Positions 15,002-23,752 of a stretch of 64,000 nt of DNA are shown one piece after another (positions within the stretch are counted from its first letter, which is position 1; each line of letters starts with the position of its first letter). The notes beneath the pieces were generated by a model that searched no databases, was not told the origin of the DNA, and worked only from the letters and a program-made list of their open reading frames with translations. Location: assembly GCF_900101105.1 (NCBI RefSeq), contig NZ_FNGA01000004.1, positions 372,001 to 436,000 on the forward strand. The letters run 5' to 3'. The position numbers were made by a program, and so were the translations under genes. This DNA is from Maridesulfovibrio ferrireducens (GTDB lineage: Bacteria; Desulfobacterota; Desulfovibrionia; Desulfovibrionales; Desulfovibrionaceae).

Positions 15002-16702
15002 ATGAGAGAATTGCTTCGTAGATTGTCACTCGTTCCATTTATTGCGTTTGAGATTTCTCTCGCCTCTTTTTTTATAAACATTCTTTCGCTTGCCTCACCT
15101 ATTTTTGTCATACAGGTTCTTAATCGTTATGTCGGGTATGGCTTTGACGGAACTCTTATCACTCTCACCTCCGGAATGCTTATTGCCGGATTTTTAAGTC
15201 ATGCCTTTACTGTCGTGCGGGTTCGCATGGCTTCGGCTGTGAATGTCGGTCCTGACAGAGCGCTTGCCGATGCTGTTTTAACATGTCTTGCCCGTGCGAA
15301 AATGAATACTCTGGGCCGCATTCCTCCTGCTCGTATTCATGAGCTTATGAATGGTATTCAGGTTGTCCAATCCGGCTATGACGCCTCTGTTATCTGTTCT
15401 GTTCTTGATATGCCGTTTTTCATTCTTTTTGTGGGCGCCGTTTTTTTCCTCAGTCCCGCCATTGCAATTATTACTATACTGGCTGTTTTGTGCACATGCC
15501 TTTCCGGCTGGCTAAGTATGCGTCGCGGAAAGAAGTTGATGAATGATATGCGTAATGAGTCCGTGTCTCATCGCGGACATCTTTCTAATGCAATCGCCGG
15601 AGCAGATACGGTCAGAGCTTTCGGAGGAATTGGACTTCTTTCAAAGGTCTTGGACAGTCAGGTTGATAAACTTCAAGAGATTAAGCGCGATATGGTTCAG
15701 AGCGGAACAAGGGCGCAGGCCGTGTTGCAAACTTTAGGTATGCTGCTTCGTGTTTTTGTTTATGCCGTGGGGGCGCGTGAAGTTGTTGCGGGTTCGCTCA
15801 GTATGGGGGGGCTTATCGGAGCCTCTATTCTTTCGGGAAAAGCTCTTTCTGTTTCAGCTTCATTTATGAAGTCACGCAATATGCTTGATCAGGCTTCAAC
15901 CATGATGATTTCTTTACGCGAGTTTATGAGTCAGCCTCTTGAATCTTCGACCGGAACAGTTCTGCAAAAATATCAGGGAAGCATTGAAATAAAAGATCTC
16001 GGTTTCGCTTATCCAGGTTCCACCGGGCCACTTTTCGAAAGACTTTTAGTAGATATCAAGGGCGGAGATATCGTCGTAATTACCGGGCATAACGGTTCCG
16101 GTAAAACTACTCTGGTTCGACTGCTACTGGGGCTTATTGATCCCGGCAGGGGACAGATTCTTGCTGGAGGAGTTGATTTGCGTCAGCTTGCCGCCCCGTG
16201 GTGGAGAAGTCAGTTGATGTACCTTCCGCAGGAGCCAAGGTTTTTAAATGCTACAATTAAAGAAAATATTTGTATGAATTGTCCTGATATCGACGACGAA
16301 CGAGTTTTAAGGATTGTCGAAGCTTCAGGTCTGAAAAGATATCTCGATACCAGCGCAAAGGGTATTGAAGCTCAGGTTGTAAATGGCGGGCAGGAGCTTG
16401 CAGTGGGCATACGGCGCAGACTTGCTCTGGCCAGAGCTTTGGCTGTTCAGGGGGCTATATGTATTCTGGATGAGCCGACCGAAGGATTCGATCCAGAAGG
16501 TCTTCGGATCATGGATATGGTGATTCAATCTCTTGTAAAAGCTAAGAAAACTTTGATTATTGTAACTCAGGACGTACGCCTTGCTGAACGTTCCGATGTT
16601 TTGATTGATTTGAGCAGTAAGCCTGTGCCGACAATTTTATATCCAGCGAAAGATAAGAAAAGTCAGGGGTGTTGTAACGAGAGCGGTGGAGAATCAAAAT
16701 GA
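15002..16702 (+). CDS. Type I secretion ABC transporter, PrtD/LapB type, with unusual ATPase motifs
   Basis: A 566-residue exporter half. Six membrane helices lie in residues 15-300; there is no C39 peptidase or CLD-like N-terminal domain, as in PrtD-type exporters. The ATPase has a good Walker A (GHNGSGKTT, 362-370), Q-loop (LPQEP, 408-412) and Walker B (ICILDEP, 486-492). The signature region reads GGQELAVGIRRR (462-473) in place of the usual LSGGQxxR, and the switch histidine position reads VTQD (521-524) instead of THR. ATP hydrolysis may be slow or depend on another mode. It exports a protein from cytoplasm to exterior with the flanking TolC and HlyD proteins. Its stop overlaps the next start (ATGA). 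Confidence 0.88.
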   Translation: MRELLRRLSLVPFIAFEISLASFFINILSLASPIFVIQVLNRYVGYGFDGTLITLTSGMLIAGFLSHAFTVVRVRMASAVNVGPDRALADAVLTCLARAKMNTLGRIPPARIHELMNGIQVVQSGYDASVICSVLDMPFFILFVGAVFFLSPAIAIITILAVLCTCLSGWLSMRRGKKLMNDMRNESVSHRGHLSNAIAGADTVRAFGGIGLLSKVLDSQVDKLQEIKRDMVQSGTRAQAVLQTLGMLLRVFVYAVGAREVVAGSLSMGGLIGASILSGKALSVSASFMKSRNMLDQASTMMISLREFMSQPLESSTGTVLQKYQGSIEIKDLGFAYPGSTGPLFERLLVDIKGGDIVVITGHNGSGKTTLVRLLLGLIDPGRGQILAGGVDLRQLAAPWWRSQLMYLPQEPRFLNATIKENICMNCPDIDDERVLRIVEASGLKRYLDTSAKGIEAQVVNGGQELAVGIRRRLALARALAVQGAICILDEPTEGFDPEGLRIMDMVIQSLVKAKKTLIIVTQDVRLAERSDVLIDLSSKPVPTILYPAKDKKSQGCCNESGGESK

Positions 16703-17994
16703 TCAATAACAATGCACCGCAGATATCCGGTGAAGTTAAAGCCGCGAGTCATTTTTTTCTCTTTATCTGTGTTGCCATGTGCTTGGGCTTTTTCGGCTGG
16801 GCCTGCTTGTTTCAGCTTGATATTGTGAGTCAGGCGGAAGGCGAAGTTATTCCCAGTTCCCGGCTTAAGCTCGTTCAGCATCTTGAGGGCGGAATCGTAT
16901 TAAAAATCAGCGCTCGTGAAGGTCAGTCTGTTTCAAAAGGACAGGAGTTGATGGAGCTTGAAGCTACAGCCAGTGATTCCAGTGTGGAAGAACTTGATGT
17001 ACGCGTTAAAACTCTGCGGGTTAATATTGCAAGGCTTGAAGCGGAAGATAAAGGTTTTGATAAACCGAATTATCCCGAAGATATTTTTGATAATTTCCCG
17101 AAACTTATAGCGCGCTCCCTTAAGCTTTTTCAGACTAGAAAAGAGAGAATTAAGAATGATCTGCAATCAGAAAAAGAAAAAATTATTCAGCGTGAACAGG
17201 ACATAAAGCAGATTGCTTCCCGCCAGCGAAACGCCGTGATCAGTCTTAGACTTTTGCGTGAGCAGATAGCTATAAGCAGCGGGTTGCTGGATGAAGGTCT
17301 TACTTCCCGCTATAAACATTTAGGGTTTCTTAAAGAAGAATCTTCATTAAAAAGCTCAATAGATGAGGATGTAGCGAAGCTTGCGAAAGCTCGTTCTGCA
17401 CTGATTCAGGCGCAGGCGGATATTAATGAAATTACCAATTCATACTATGCCTCTGTCAGAGAAGAAATGCAGGAAGATCGTCGTGAACTTGAAGAGTTTT
17501 CACAGCGCATTAGAAAATTTCAGGATAATTTAAAACGAACAGTGATAAGGTCTCCGGTAAATGGAGTTATTAAAACCTTATATGTTATGAGCGCCGGGGA
17601 GGTTGTCAGGGCAGGGTCGACAATTATGGATATAGTACCCGCCGGAGATAAGCTCGTGATTGAAGCCCGCCTTCCTATAAGTGATATCGGATATGTAAAA
17701 GACGGACAGAAGGCGGTTGTTAAGCTTGCTTCCCGTGATGCCGCAAGGTTCGGTAATCTTGATGGAAAGGTGATTAATATCAGTCCTGACGCGGATACAA
17801 CTAAAAGAGGGGCGATGTATTACCGGGTCCGTATTGAAACTGATAAAGATAGTTTCGAGCACGACGGTAACTTTTATAGACTCTTCCCGGGAATTCAGGT
17901 TGTTGCCGGAATTCATATCGGAACACGCACTGTTCTGGAATACATTTTGGAACCGTTCATGGGATCGATGAGTTACGCCATGAGGGAACGATGA
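16699..17994 (+). CDS. HlyD-family membrane fusion protein
   Basis: A 431-residue periplasmic adaptor with one N-terminal membrane helix (about 15-38). A lipoyl-like half (SRLKLVQHLEGGIVLKI, about 53-69), a long coiled coil (about 95-275) and a second lipoyl half with the HlyD signature (RTVIRSPVNGVIKTL, about 280-294) follow in order. It links the ABC exporter with TolC. The ATG overlaps the stop of the ABC gene by 4 nt, and its own stop overlaps the next ATG in the same way, so the genes are translationally coupled. Confidence 0.92.
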   Translation: MINNNAPQISGEVKAASHFFLFICVAMCLGFFGWACLFQLDIVSQAEGEVIPSSRLKLVQHLEGGIVLKISAREGQSVSKGQELMELEATASDSSVEELDVRVKTLRVNIARLEAEDKGFDKPNYPEDIFDNFPKLIARSLKLFQTRKERIKNDLQSEKEKIIQREQDIKQIASRQRNAVISLRLLREQIAISSGLLDEGLTSRYKHLGFLKEESSLKSSIDEDVAKLAKARSALIQAQADINEITNSYYASVREEMQEDRRELEEFSQRIRKFQDNLKRTVIRSPVNGVIKTLYVMSAGEVVRAGSTIMDIVPAGDKLVIEARLPISDIGYVKDGQKAVVKLASRDAARFGNLDGKVINISPDADTTKRGAMYYRVRIETDKDSFEHDGNFYRLFPGIQVVAGIHIGTRTVLEYILEPFMGSMSYAMRER

Positions 17995-19364
17995 GCAGAG
18001 AAGACTGGCTGGACTCTTTACCTGAAAACGGGCGCAAAGCTTTTGAAGAAGCTGTGAAAATGCACTCGGCTAAGCTTTATGATGATGCTCTGAATTTTTA
18101 TGCAATGGCCCTTTCCTATTCACCGGATGAGCCGGTTATTTTATCAAATCTGGGAGTTCTTTTACGTAGTCAGGATAAAATCAGGGCTGCCGAAGAATGT
18201 TATCGCAGAGCACTTGCTGTAGATCCTGATTCTTCTGGTTGCTGGACAAATCTAGGGAATGTTCTGCGTAGACAGGGGCAGTTGAAAGAGGCTGTATACT
18301 GTCACCGTAAGGCGTTTAAATTAGATAGAAAATTCATTGATGCTTACTACAATTTAGGGCTTGTTTTACAGGATATGGGTAAGATTGATGAAGCTATTCA
18401 AATATTTGATTTTTGTTTAAAATCAAAGCCGGATGATGTCAGAATAAATTGGGATAGAGCACTTGCTTTGCTTTCAAAAGGTGATTTTATTCAAGGCTTT
18501 GAGGCTTATGAATATCGATGGTATCGTAACGAATTAAATGAGCGTCATTTTAAGCAGCCGTTGTGGGACGGTTCACCGCTTAATGGACGCAGGATATTTT
18601 TATATAGTGAGCAGGGATTCGGCGATACTCTTAATTTTTGCAGATACGTTGCCGAGGTTGCCAAGGCCGGAGGCGAGGTCATTCTTGAATGCCAGAAAGA
18701 ACTTGTATCTCTGCTAAAAGGGCTTGAAGGGCTTGAAGAGATAGTAAGTGCCGGTGACAGGTTGCCTGATTTTGATGTTCAGGCTCCGCTGCTCAGTCTT
18801 CCTCGGATTATGAAGCATGACATGGATAGTATTCCTTCGAAGTGTCCATATCTTGTCCCTCCTGCCGGGGCGGGGTTTCCTGTGCATGTGCCGCCGGGAA
18901 CTAAGTTCAAGGTGGGGATTGTATGGGCTGGAAAACCGACTCACAAAAATGACCATAACCGTTCTGTTGATATAGAAAATTTTCTTATTTTTTCCAGAAT
19001 TCCCGGTGTAATGCTTTATTCTCTGCAAAAAGGGGATGAAGCTGCTCAGAGGGAAAAATCAGCATGTGGCTTTCTCGTTCGTGAGCTTGCGTCGGGCTGT
19101 GACGACTTCGGAGATACAGCTAAGGTTTTAGGACAGCTTGATCTTGTCATAACTGTTGATACGTCTGTTGCGCATCTGGCGGGAGCTCTTGGAATTCCGG
19201 TATGGGTAGCTCTTCCCTATAATCCGGACTGGAGATGGATGCGTGAACGCGCTGATTCTCCATGGTATCCGTCCATGACTTTATTCAGGCAGGAAAATCC
19301 GGGTGATTGGGGACCTGTGTTTAAGGAAATGCTGGCGTCTTTGGTTCTTAAAATGAGCGAATAG
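17991..19364 (+). CDS. TPR protein with C-terminal GT9-like glycosyltransferase domain
   Basis: A 457-residue soluble protein. Residues about 15-180 contain four to five TPR units (for example PVILSNLGVLLRSQDKI and SGCWTNLGNVLRRQG). Residues about 185-455 resemble the glycosyltransferase-like domain that often follows TPRs, with RIFLYSEQGFGDTL, KVGIVWAGKPTHKND and a terminal DLVITVDTSVAHLAGALG that matches the nucleotide-sugar-binding region of heptosyltransferase-like enzymes. Its ATG overlaps the HlyD stop by 4 nt. Coupling to a type I exporter suggests that it modifies the secreted protein or helps it be exported. That is inference, since no substrate gene lies in the window. Confidence 0.8.
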   Translation: MSREDWLDSLPENGRKAFEEAVKMHSAKLYDDALNFYAMALSYSPDEPVILSNLGVLLRSQDKIRAAEECYRRALAVDPDSSGCWTNLGNVLRRQGQLKEAVYCHRKAFKLDRKFIDAYYNLGLVLQDMGKIDEAIQIFDFCLKSKPDDVRINWDRALALLSKGDFIQGFEAYEYRWYRNELNERHFKQPLWDGSPLNGRRIFLYSEQGFGDTLNFCRYVAEVAKAGGEVILECQKELVSLLKGLEGLEEIVSAGDRLPDFDVQAPLLSLPRIMKHDMDSIPSKCPYLVPPAGAGFPVHVPPGTKFKVGIVWAGKPTHKNDHNRSVDIENFLIFSRIPGVMLYSLQKGDEAAQREKSACGFLVRELASGCDDFGDTAKVLGQLDLVITVDTSVAHLAGALGIPVWVALPYNPDWRWMRERADSPWYPSMTLFRQENPGDWGPVFKEMLASLVLKMSE

Positions 19365-19489
19365 CGCGGTGTTAATGTTTACATTGCAAAACAGTACTAG
19401 ACGGAACAGCCTAGCTGTAATAACTACCATTCATATATTGTTTTTATAGCTAAGTTGTGCTGAGTTTATAACGAGCGGGGTCATAATAA

Positions 19490-20491
19490 ATGTCAAGCAA
19501 GATCCTATTGAAGTCTGGAACTAACGAAGTAGAAATTCTTGAATTATATCTCGATGAAGGGCGTGGCGATAAACGAAAGCGTTGGTCCTTTGGGTTGAAT
19601 GTCGCTAAAGTTAAGAAGATTGTTAAAGAAGTTGATTTAAAAAATTTTTCTGGCCGTAAAGACGCAGACATCAAAAAAACAACTACCGGTAAAATAGATT
19701 CAAGTAATATTCTTGTTCTGGGTATGTTTGAATTTATGGGTTCTGTTATCCCTCTTATCGATCTTAGCGGCTGGCTGAGAATGGATAGAGTGCGCGGTGA
19801 AAATCGTATGGTGCTTATCACTGAATTTAATAACGTAACCAGCGCTTTTCTGGTTTCAGGAGTTAACAGAATTCACCGTATAAGCTGGGAAGAGCTTGAA
19901 TCCCTGCAAGGCAATATGGTCAAATATGCTGAAGGTACAATTATCGGAACAGTTAAGCTTACCGATCCGAATCGTATTCTTCAGGTTCTCGATCTCGAAC
20001 AGGCTTTGGATGATTTAAGTCCAGCCAACAGCGACGAAGCTTTGCTTGACGTTGCGGAAGTTGATGAAGTCTTTTTTAAGGCAGTGTGCGCTGATGACTC
20101 CCGCTCTATGCGAAATCTGGTAACGCAGGCTTTGGAGAAAGGCGGATTCTCCGTGGACGCCTTTGTTAACGGGAAAGATCTGTGGGATGCTCTTTTGATA
20201 TTTAAAGAAAAAGCTGAACAGTCCGGTAAACCTATTACCGATTTTCTCCAGCTTGTTGTCTCAGATATTGAAATGCCGGGGATGGATGGTCATGCCGTGA
20301 CACGCAGAATTAAGGGTGACCCTATTTTAAAAGATTTGACCGTATTTTTATTTTCATCTCTCATCACAGAGGAATTGTTGCATAAGGGTGAGTCTGTCGG
20401 TGCAGACAGGCAGTATTCTAAGCCTCAGATTGCGAGTCTTGTTGCACAGGCATGGGAAGATGCAAATACCATGATGGAGTCTAATCGCTGA
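19490..20491 (+). CDS. cheV: CheV-type chemotaxis coupling protein (CheW-receiver)
   Basis: A 333-residue protein with an N-terminal CheW-like domain (about 10-175; LGMFEFMGSVIPLIDL and SGVNRIHRISWEEL are typical) and a C-terminal receiver (about 195-325). The receiver has acidic residues D202 and D203, the phosphoacceptor D259 in VVSDIEMPGMDG, and a SKPQ lysine near residue 312. CheV couples chemoreceptors to CheA and tunes sensitivity by phosphorylation. It is monocistronic and ends 1 nt from the convergent Crp/Fnr gene. Confidence 0.92.
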   Translation: MSSKILLKSGTNEVEILELYLDEGRGDKRKRWSFGLNVAKVKKIVKEVDLKNFSGRKDADIKKTTTGKIDSSNILVLGMFEFMGSVIPLIDLSGWLRMDRVRGENRMVLITEFNNVTSAFLVSGVNRIHRISWEELESLQGNMVKYAEGTIIGTVKLTDPNRILQVLDLEQALDDLSPANSDEALLDVAEVDEVFFKAVCADDSRSMRNLVTQALEKGGFSVDAFVNGKDLWDALLIFKEKAEQSGKPITDFLQLVVSDIEMPGMDGHAVTRRIKGDPILKDLTVFLFSSLITEELLHKGESVGADRQYSKPQIASLVAQAWEDANTMMESNR

Positions 20492-20492
20492 T

Positions 20493-21173
20493 TTACAGCT
20501 GCTCCTCACCGCTCGCAATAAGTTCTAAAGAAGCTTCATCTATGATTTCGACTGTTTTTTTGTCGACCTTAATTAATCCCTGCTCACTCATTTTTTTAAA
20601 AATGCGTGACAGGGTTTCCTGTATTGTGCCGAGGTATGCGGCTATCTGTCCTTTTTGTAGATCCAGTTCCAGAATGTTAGATTTCTGGGTGGTTTTCAGC
20701 AGGAGCAGGTAGCTTGCCAGTCTGCCGGGAACTTCTTCCAAACTAAGCGCGGCGACTTGATTGACCATTTGTCTCAGTCTGCCTGAAAGCAGGGCCAGCA
20801 TACTCATTGCAAGGCCGGGATCTTCTTTTATAATCCTTTCAAATCTCTCACGTGAAAAATATAAAACTGTAGAATCTTCAAGTGTTACTGCGCTTGCAGG
20901 ATAGCTTGTTCCTTGAAAAACCGGAACTTCACCGAAAATTTCACCACCGCCGAAAATATGTATGATCTGTTCCTTGCCTGAAAGTGATTCCCGATAAATT
21001 TTAACTCTACCGTCTTCGACACTGTAAAAGCCGCTGGCTTCTTGTCCCATTAAAAATATTTGTTCACCGCGAATGAGTTTTCGAGGGATGGCAATGCTAT
21101 CGAGTTTTTCCAACTGGCTTTCGGAAAGGCCTGCAAACAAGTTTATTTGACCAAGATTATGTGTCTTTTTCAT
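20493..21173 (-). CDS. Crp/Fnr-family transcriptional regulator
   Basis: A 226-residue regulator: a cyclic-nucleotide-binding-fold sensor domain (about 12-125, GGGEIFGEVPVF in the phosphate-binding-cassette position), a dimer helix, and a C-terminal winged helix whose recognition helix reads LGTIQETLSRIFKKM. It has no N-terminal cysteine cluster of Fnr type, so the signal is not an Fe-S cluster bound in that way. It is divergent from a redox/Fe-S cluster that includes hcp. HcpR-type Crp/Fnr proteins control hcp in many anaerobes, so this could be the local regulator, but the sequence does not prove it is HcpR. A palindrome in the divergent promoter (21202-21225) is a candidate operator. Confidence 0.88.
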   Translation of the reverse strand: MKKTHNLGQINLFAGLSESQLEKLDSIAIPRKLIRGEQIFLMGQEASGFYSVEDGRVKIYRESLSGKEQIIHIFGGGEIFGEVPVFQGTSYPASAVTLEDSTVLYFSRERFERIIKEDPGLAMSMLALLSGRLRQMVNQVAALSLEEVPGRLASYLLLLKTTQKSNILELDLQKGQIAAYLGTIQETLSRIFKKMSEQGLIKVDKKTVEIIDEASLELIASGEEQL

Positions 21174-21201
21174 TACAAGTCGCCTTATTTGGGCTTTAGG
21201 A

Positions 21202-21225
21202 TCTGACTTTTTGACTCAAGTCAGA
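21202..21225. promoter_or_regulatory. Candidate Crp/Fnr operator in a divergent promoter
   Basis: Perfect 8-bp half-sites TCTGACTT (21202-21209) and AAGTCAGA (21218-21225) are separated by 8 nt. Nested inside is TTGACTCAAGTCAG (21211-21224), which has the 5-4-5 spacing of an Fnr box. It lies 29-52 nt upstream of the regulator start and about 70 nt upstream of the Fe-S gene start. Confidence 0.5.
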
Positions 21226-21294
21226 CTATGTTATCTTTTTTATCGTTATTAATTAATTCAACAGCCTGATATCATGAGCAGGAGAGGTTTGACT

Positions 21295-21918
21295 ATGGAG
21301 AAATCCGCAATCGTAAATATTTGCCGTGGCATTAAGGGCGGAGAATGCCGCTTTGCTCTTTTCGTTGAAGAGAGTTTTGCCGATAGAATCGAGAAAACCG
21401 TGATAGAGTCCGGTTGGCCGGAATTCCTTAAATCGCAGTTCGGAGATAATATTTCGCGCCATAAAGTTTTCAGTGTTAATGCCGGAGCTTGTCCGAATGG
21501 CTGTTCACGTCCGCATATTTCCGACATCGGACTTATTCGCGCATGTGTTCCGGTCATAGATAACGAAGGATGTATCGGTTGCGGTGAATGTGTGACGAAT
21601 TGTCCGGATGATGCAATGCAATTTATCGATGGTAAAGTTGTTATCACTCGCGAAAAATGTCTGGATTGTGGTTTTTGTACACGCACCTGTCCGGTTGAGG
21701 TTATTTCATGTTCCCGAAAAGGCTGGCGCGTTGTTGCCGGAGGCCGTCTTGGTAGGCATCCCCATTTAGGATCGGAACTGCCGGGAATTTACAGCAGTGC
21801 CGAAGTGCTTCTTATAATTTTTAGGAGTCTCAAACTCTGGATGGAAAATTACGAAACGGGCAAGCGGTTCGGGCAGATTATGGATAAGGTCGGATATGAT
21901 AAACTGTTACAGGATTAG
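21295..21918 (+). CDS. Small siroheme-domain-like / 2[4Fe-4S] ferredoxin protein
   Basis: The ATG at 21295 has AGGAG 10 nt upstream and is preferred over the ATG at 21274, giving 207 residues. The N-terminal half resembles the siroheme/[4Fe-4S] half of sulfite and nitrite reductases: C10-x7-C18, then C66-P-N-G-C70 followed by SRPHISDIGL. The second half is a ferredoxin domain with two [4Fe-4S] sets: C93, C96, C99, C103 and C122, C125, C128, C132. The layout resembles small dissimilatory-sulfite-reductase-like proteins more than a full reductase. It starts a run of redox genes leading to hcp, so it may be an electron carrier or small reductase for sulfite, nitrite or NO-related species (inference). 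Confidence 0.75.
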   Translation: MEKSAIVNICRGIKGGECRFALFVEESFADRIEKTVIESGWPEFLKSQFGDNISRHKVFSVNAGACPNGCSRPHISDIGLIRACVPVIDNEGCIGCGECVTNCPDDAMQFIDGKVVITREKCLDCGFCTRTCPVEVISCSRKGWRVVAGGRLGRHPHLGSELPGIYSSAEVLLIIFRSLKLWMENYETGKRFGQIMDKVGYDKLLQD

Positions 21919-21997
21919 TTTGTACAAGGTATAAACAGGATTGTGATCTTATTTTTTATAGTCGTATCTAGAAGTGTATATTGAAGAAGGAGTCATT

Positions 21998-23302
21998 TTG
22001 GGCATTATTCTGATAACTATCTCATATTTATTACTTGCAGCTCATAGCGTGCGTGGCGGCGATATGGGGTTTGCGGTGTTCTTTGTGGGGTGTTTGATAC
22101 TCACTATGACCAAGGAGCGTTGGACGGGCCTTCTTACGACAGTTGTTCTTGGCGGTGGAGCTTTTGTATGGCTTGTTAAAGGATCTGATCTTATTAATAT
22201 GCGTATCGGCCTTGGTGCAGATTGGATACGTCTTGCAGCGATAATGGGAGTACTTTTTGCGGTGACTCTTTTTTCCGCAGCTTTTTCCGCAACTCCCGCA
22301 GGTAGAAAATGGTTTAATCGCGATCCTGATAAAATGTGGTATAAGGCCGCTATTTTTTTGATTACTGCTTTATTGCTGGAAATGGTTCGCAGCAAGGCTC
22401 CTTTTCCTGTGTTATTGGTGGACAGATTTTTTCCGGGATGGGGCAGAGCCGAGATTTTCCTTTTATCTGCCTATGCGGCGTGGATAGGCGGAAAAATGTT
22501 TTTGCCGGATGGAGCTAAGAAGATACGTCCACGGATATGGGCTTTTTTTTCAATTGTGTTCTTTCTTCAGTTGATGTTCGGACTTGCCGGATTCGATCAA
22601 TTCCTGATGACGGGCAATTTGCATCTTCCGGTTCCGGCTCTCATTGTTGCCGGACCTATATTTCGAGGAAGCGGTTTTTTTATGCCGATTCTTTTTACGG
22701 TATCAGTCTTTCTTGTCGGTCCGGCTTGGTGCAGTCACCTTTGTTATATCGGGGCTTGGGATGATCAAAGCAGTCGCATCAGTGGCAAACGTCCGGCTGC
22801 GAATTTCCCTCATGCTCTTATCTGGATGCGTTTGATTCTCTTAATTTTTTTGGTCGCGATTGCATGGGGGCTTAATCTTTTAGGTGTTTCCGGTTCTATT
22901 GCGGTTTTAGCGGCGGCAGGTTTCGGTTTGATTGGAATTTTTGTGATGCTTCTTTTTTCTCGTAAGATGGGAATGATGATACATTGTACAGCTTTTTGTC
23001 CCATGGGAATCATCGCAAACCTTCTAGGCAGGTTGTCTCCTTGGCGAATGAAAATTTCATCAGACTGTAATCAGTGTGGCAGGTGCAGTAAGGTTTGCAG
23101 ATATGGAGCGTTACGCAAAGAGGATCTTGAATCCGGTCATCCGGGGCTTTCCTGCACACTTTGCGGAGACTGCGTTTCTTCATGCTCCAGCGGTTGCATG
23201 GGATACAAACTTCCATTCATATCTTCCAATTTATCCCGCAAAATTTTCCTTGTTTTAGTTATTTCTTTGCATAGTTTATTTATTGGTGTTGCAAGAATGT
23301 AA
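21998..23302 (+). CDS. NapH/polyferredoxin-like membrane Fe-S protein
   Basis: A membrane protein of about 434 residues with roughly ten hydrophobic segments. It has the cysteine motifs of the NapH/MauN/RnfE-like 4Fe-4S family: PAWCSHLCYIGAWD, a second TAFCPMG, and near the C-terminus two ferredoxin sets, CNQCGRCSKVC and CTLCGDCVSSC. Such proteins pass electrons between the quinone pool or periplasm and cytoplasmic Fe-S partners. The TTG at 21998 with AAGGAG 5 nt upstream is the best start; a GTG at 21974 in the same frame is possible. It follows the siroheme-like protein by about 80 nt and could form a membrane electron module with it. Confidence 0.78.
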   Translation: MGIILITISYLLLAAHSVRGGDMGFAVFFVGCLILTMTKERWTGLLTTVVLGGGAFVWLVKGSDLINMRIGLGADWIRLAAIMGVLFAVTLFSAAFSATPAGRKWFNRDPDKMWYKAAIFLITALLLEMVRSKAPFPVLLVDRFFPGWGRAEIFLLSAYAAWIGGKMFLPDGAKKIRPRIWAFFSIVFFLQLMFGLAGFDQFLMTGNLHLPVPALIVAGPIFRGSGFFMPILFTVSVFLVGPAWCSHLCYIGAWDDQSSRISGKRPAANFPHALIWMRLILLIFLVAIAWGLNLLGVSGSIAVLAAAGFGLIGIFVMLLFSRKMGMMIHCTAFCPMGIIANLLGRLSPWRMKISSDCNQCGRCSKVCRYGALRKEDLESGHPGLSCTLCGDCVSSCSSGCMGYKLPFISSNLSRKIFLVLVISLHSLFIGVARM

Positions 23303-23420
23303 ATGATAACTATTATTAATAATGATCAGTATGTGTGGTTTCAGTTTGTAGATAACGGATAAATAAATGTTCAAAAATAGTACTATCTACTGTGTGTCTG
23401 TGATATGGGTAATGTTGGAT

Positions 23421-23439
23421 TGTCGGTTCTCATCCGACG
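23421..23439 (+). other. Short hairpin upstream of the ferredoxin gene
   Basis: TGTCGG and CCGACG (one wobble pair) flank the loop TTCTCAT, and the element ends 7 nt before the AAGGAG ribosome-binding site of the ferredoxin gene. It could be an RNA leader element or chance. No T run follows, so it is not a terminator. Confidence 0.3.
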
Positions 23440-23457
23440 GATCAAAAGGAGCGAATT

Positions 23458-23652
23458 ATGAGTCGTACCGTAGCTATTGATATTGATGCGTGTATTGGCT
23501 GCGAAGCTTGTGCGGAAGAGTTTCCAGAAGTTTTTTCCATGGGGCCCGCGGATCTGCCTCAGGTGTACAACCCAGAGGGTGTTGACGAAGAAAAGATTGA
23601 AGAGATTATGGATTTGTGCCCTGCGAACTGCATAATTTGGGAAGATGATTAA
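23458..23652 (+). CDS. Monocluster [4Fe-4S] ferredoxin
   Basis: A 64-residue acidic ferredoxin. C12, C15 and C18 plus the remote C54 (LCPAN) match the four cluster ligands of Desulfovibrio monocluster ferredoxins. The position that forms a disulfide in D. gigas ferredoxin is F22 here, so the disulfide is lost; an extra C58 follows the CP motif. AAGGAG lies 6 nt before the ATG. A ferredoxin next to hcp is a recurrent arrangement in Desulfovibrio and it probably feeds electrons to Hcp. Confidence 0.88.
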   Translation: MSRTVAIDIDACIGCEACAEEFPEVFSMGPADLPQVYNPEGVDEEKIEEIMDLCPANCIIWEDD

Positions 23653-23664
23653 AAAAAAGTAGTT

Positions 23665-23678
23665 TTGACTTGGATCAA
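23665..23678 (+). promoter_or_regulatory. Fnr-type box upstream of hcp
   Basis: TTGACTTGGATCAA is one base from the Fnr consensus TTGAT-N4-ATCAA. It lies 75 nt upstream of the hcp ATG, in the 100-bp gap after the ferredoxin gene, which fits activation of hcp by a Crp/Fnr regulator under anaerobic or nitrosative conditions. Confidence 0.55.
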
Positions 23679-23752
23679 ATACATCCTTCGAGTTCCACCC
23701 TATTCTGCACTCAACGAATAGGAAAACAACTTACCTGAAAAGGAGAAAAATT

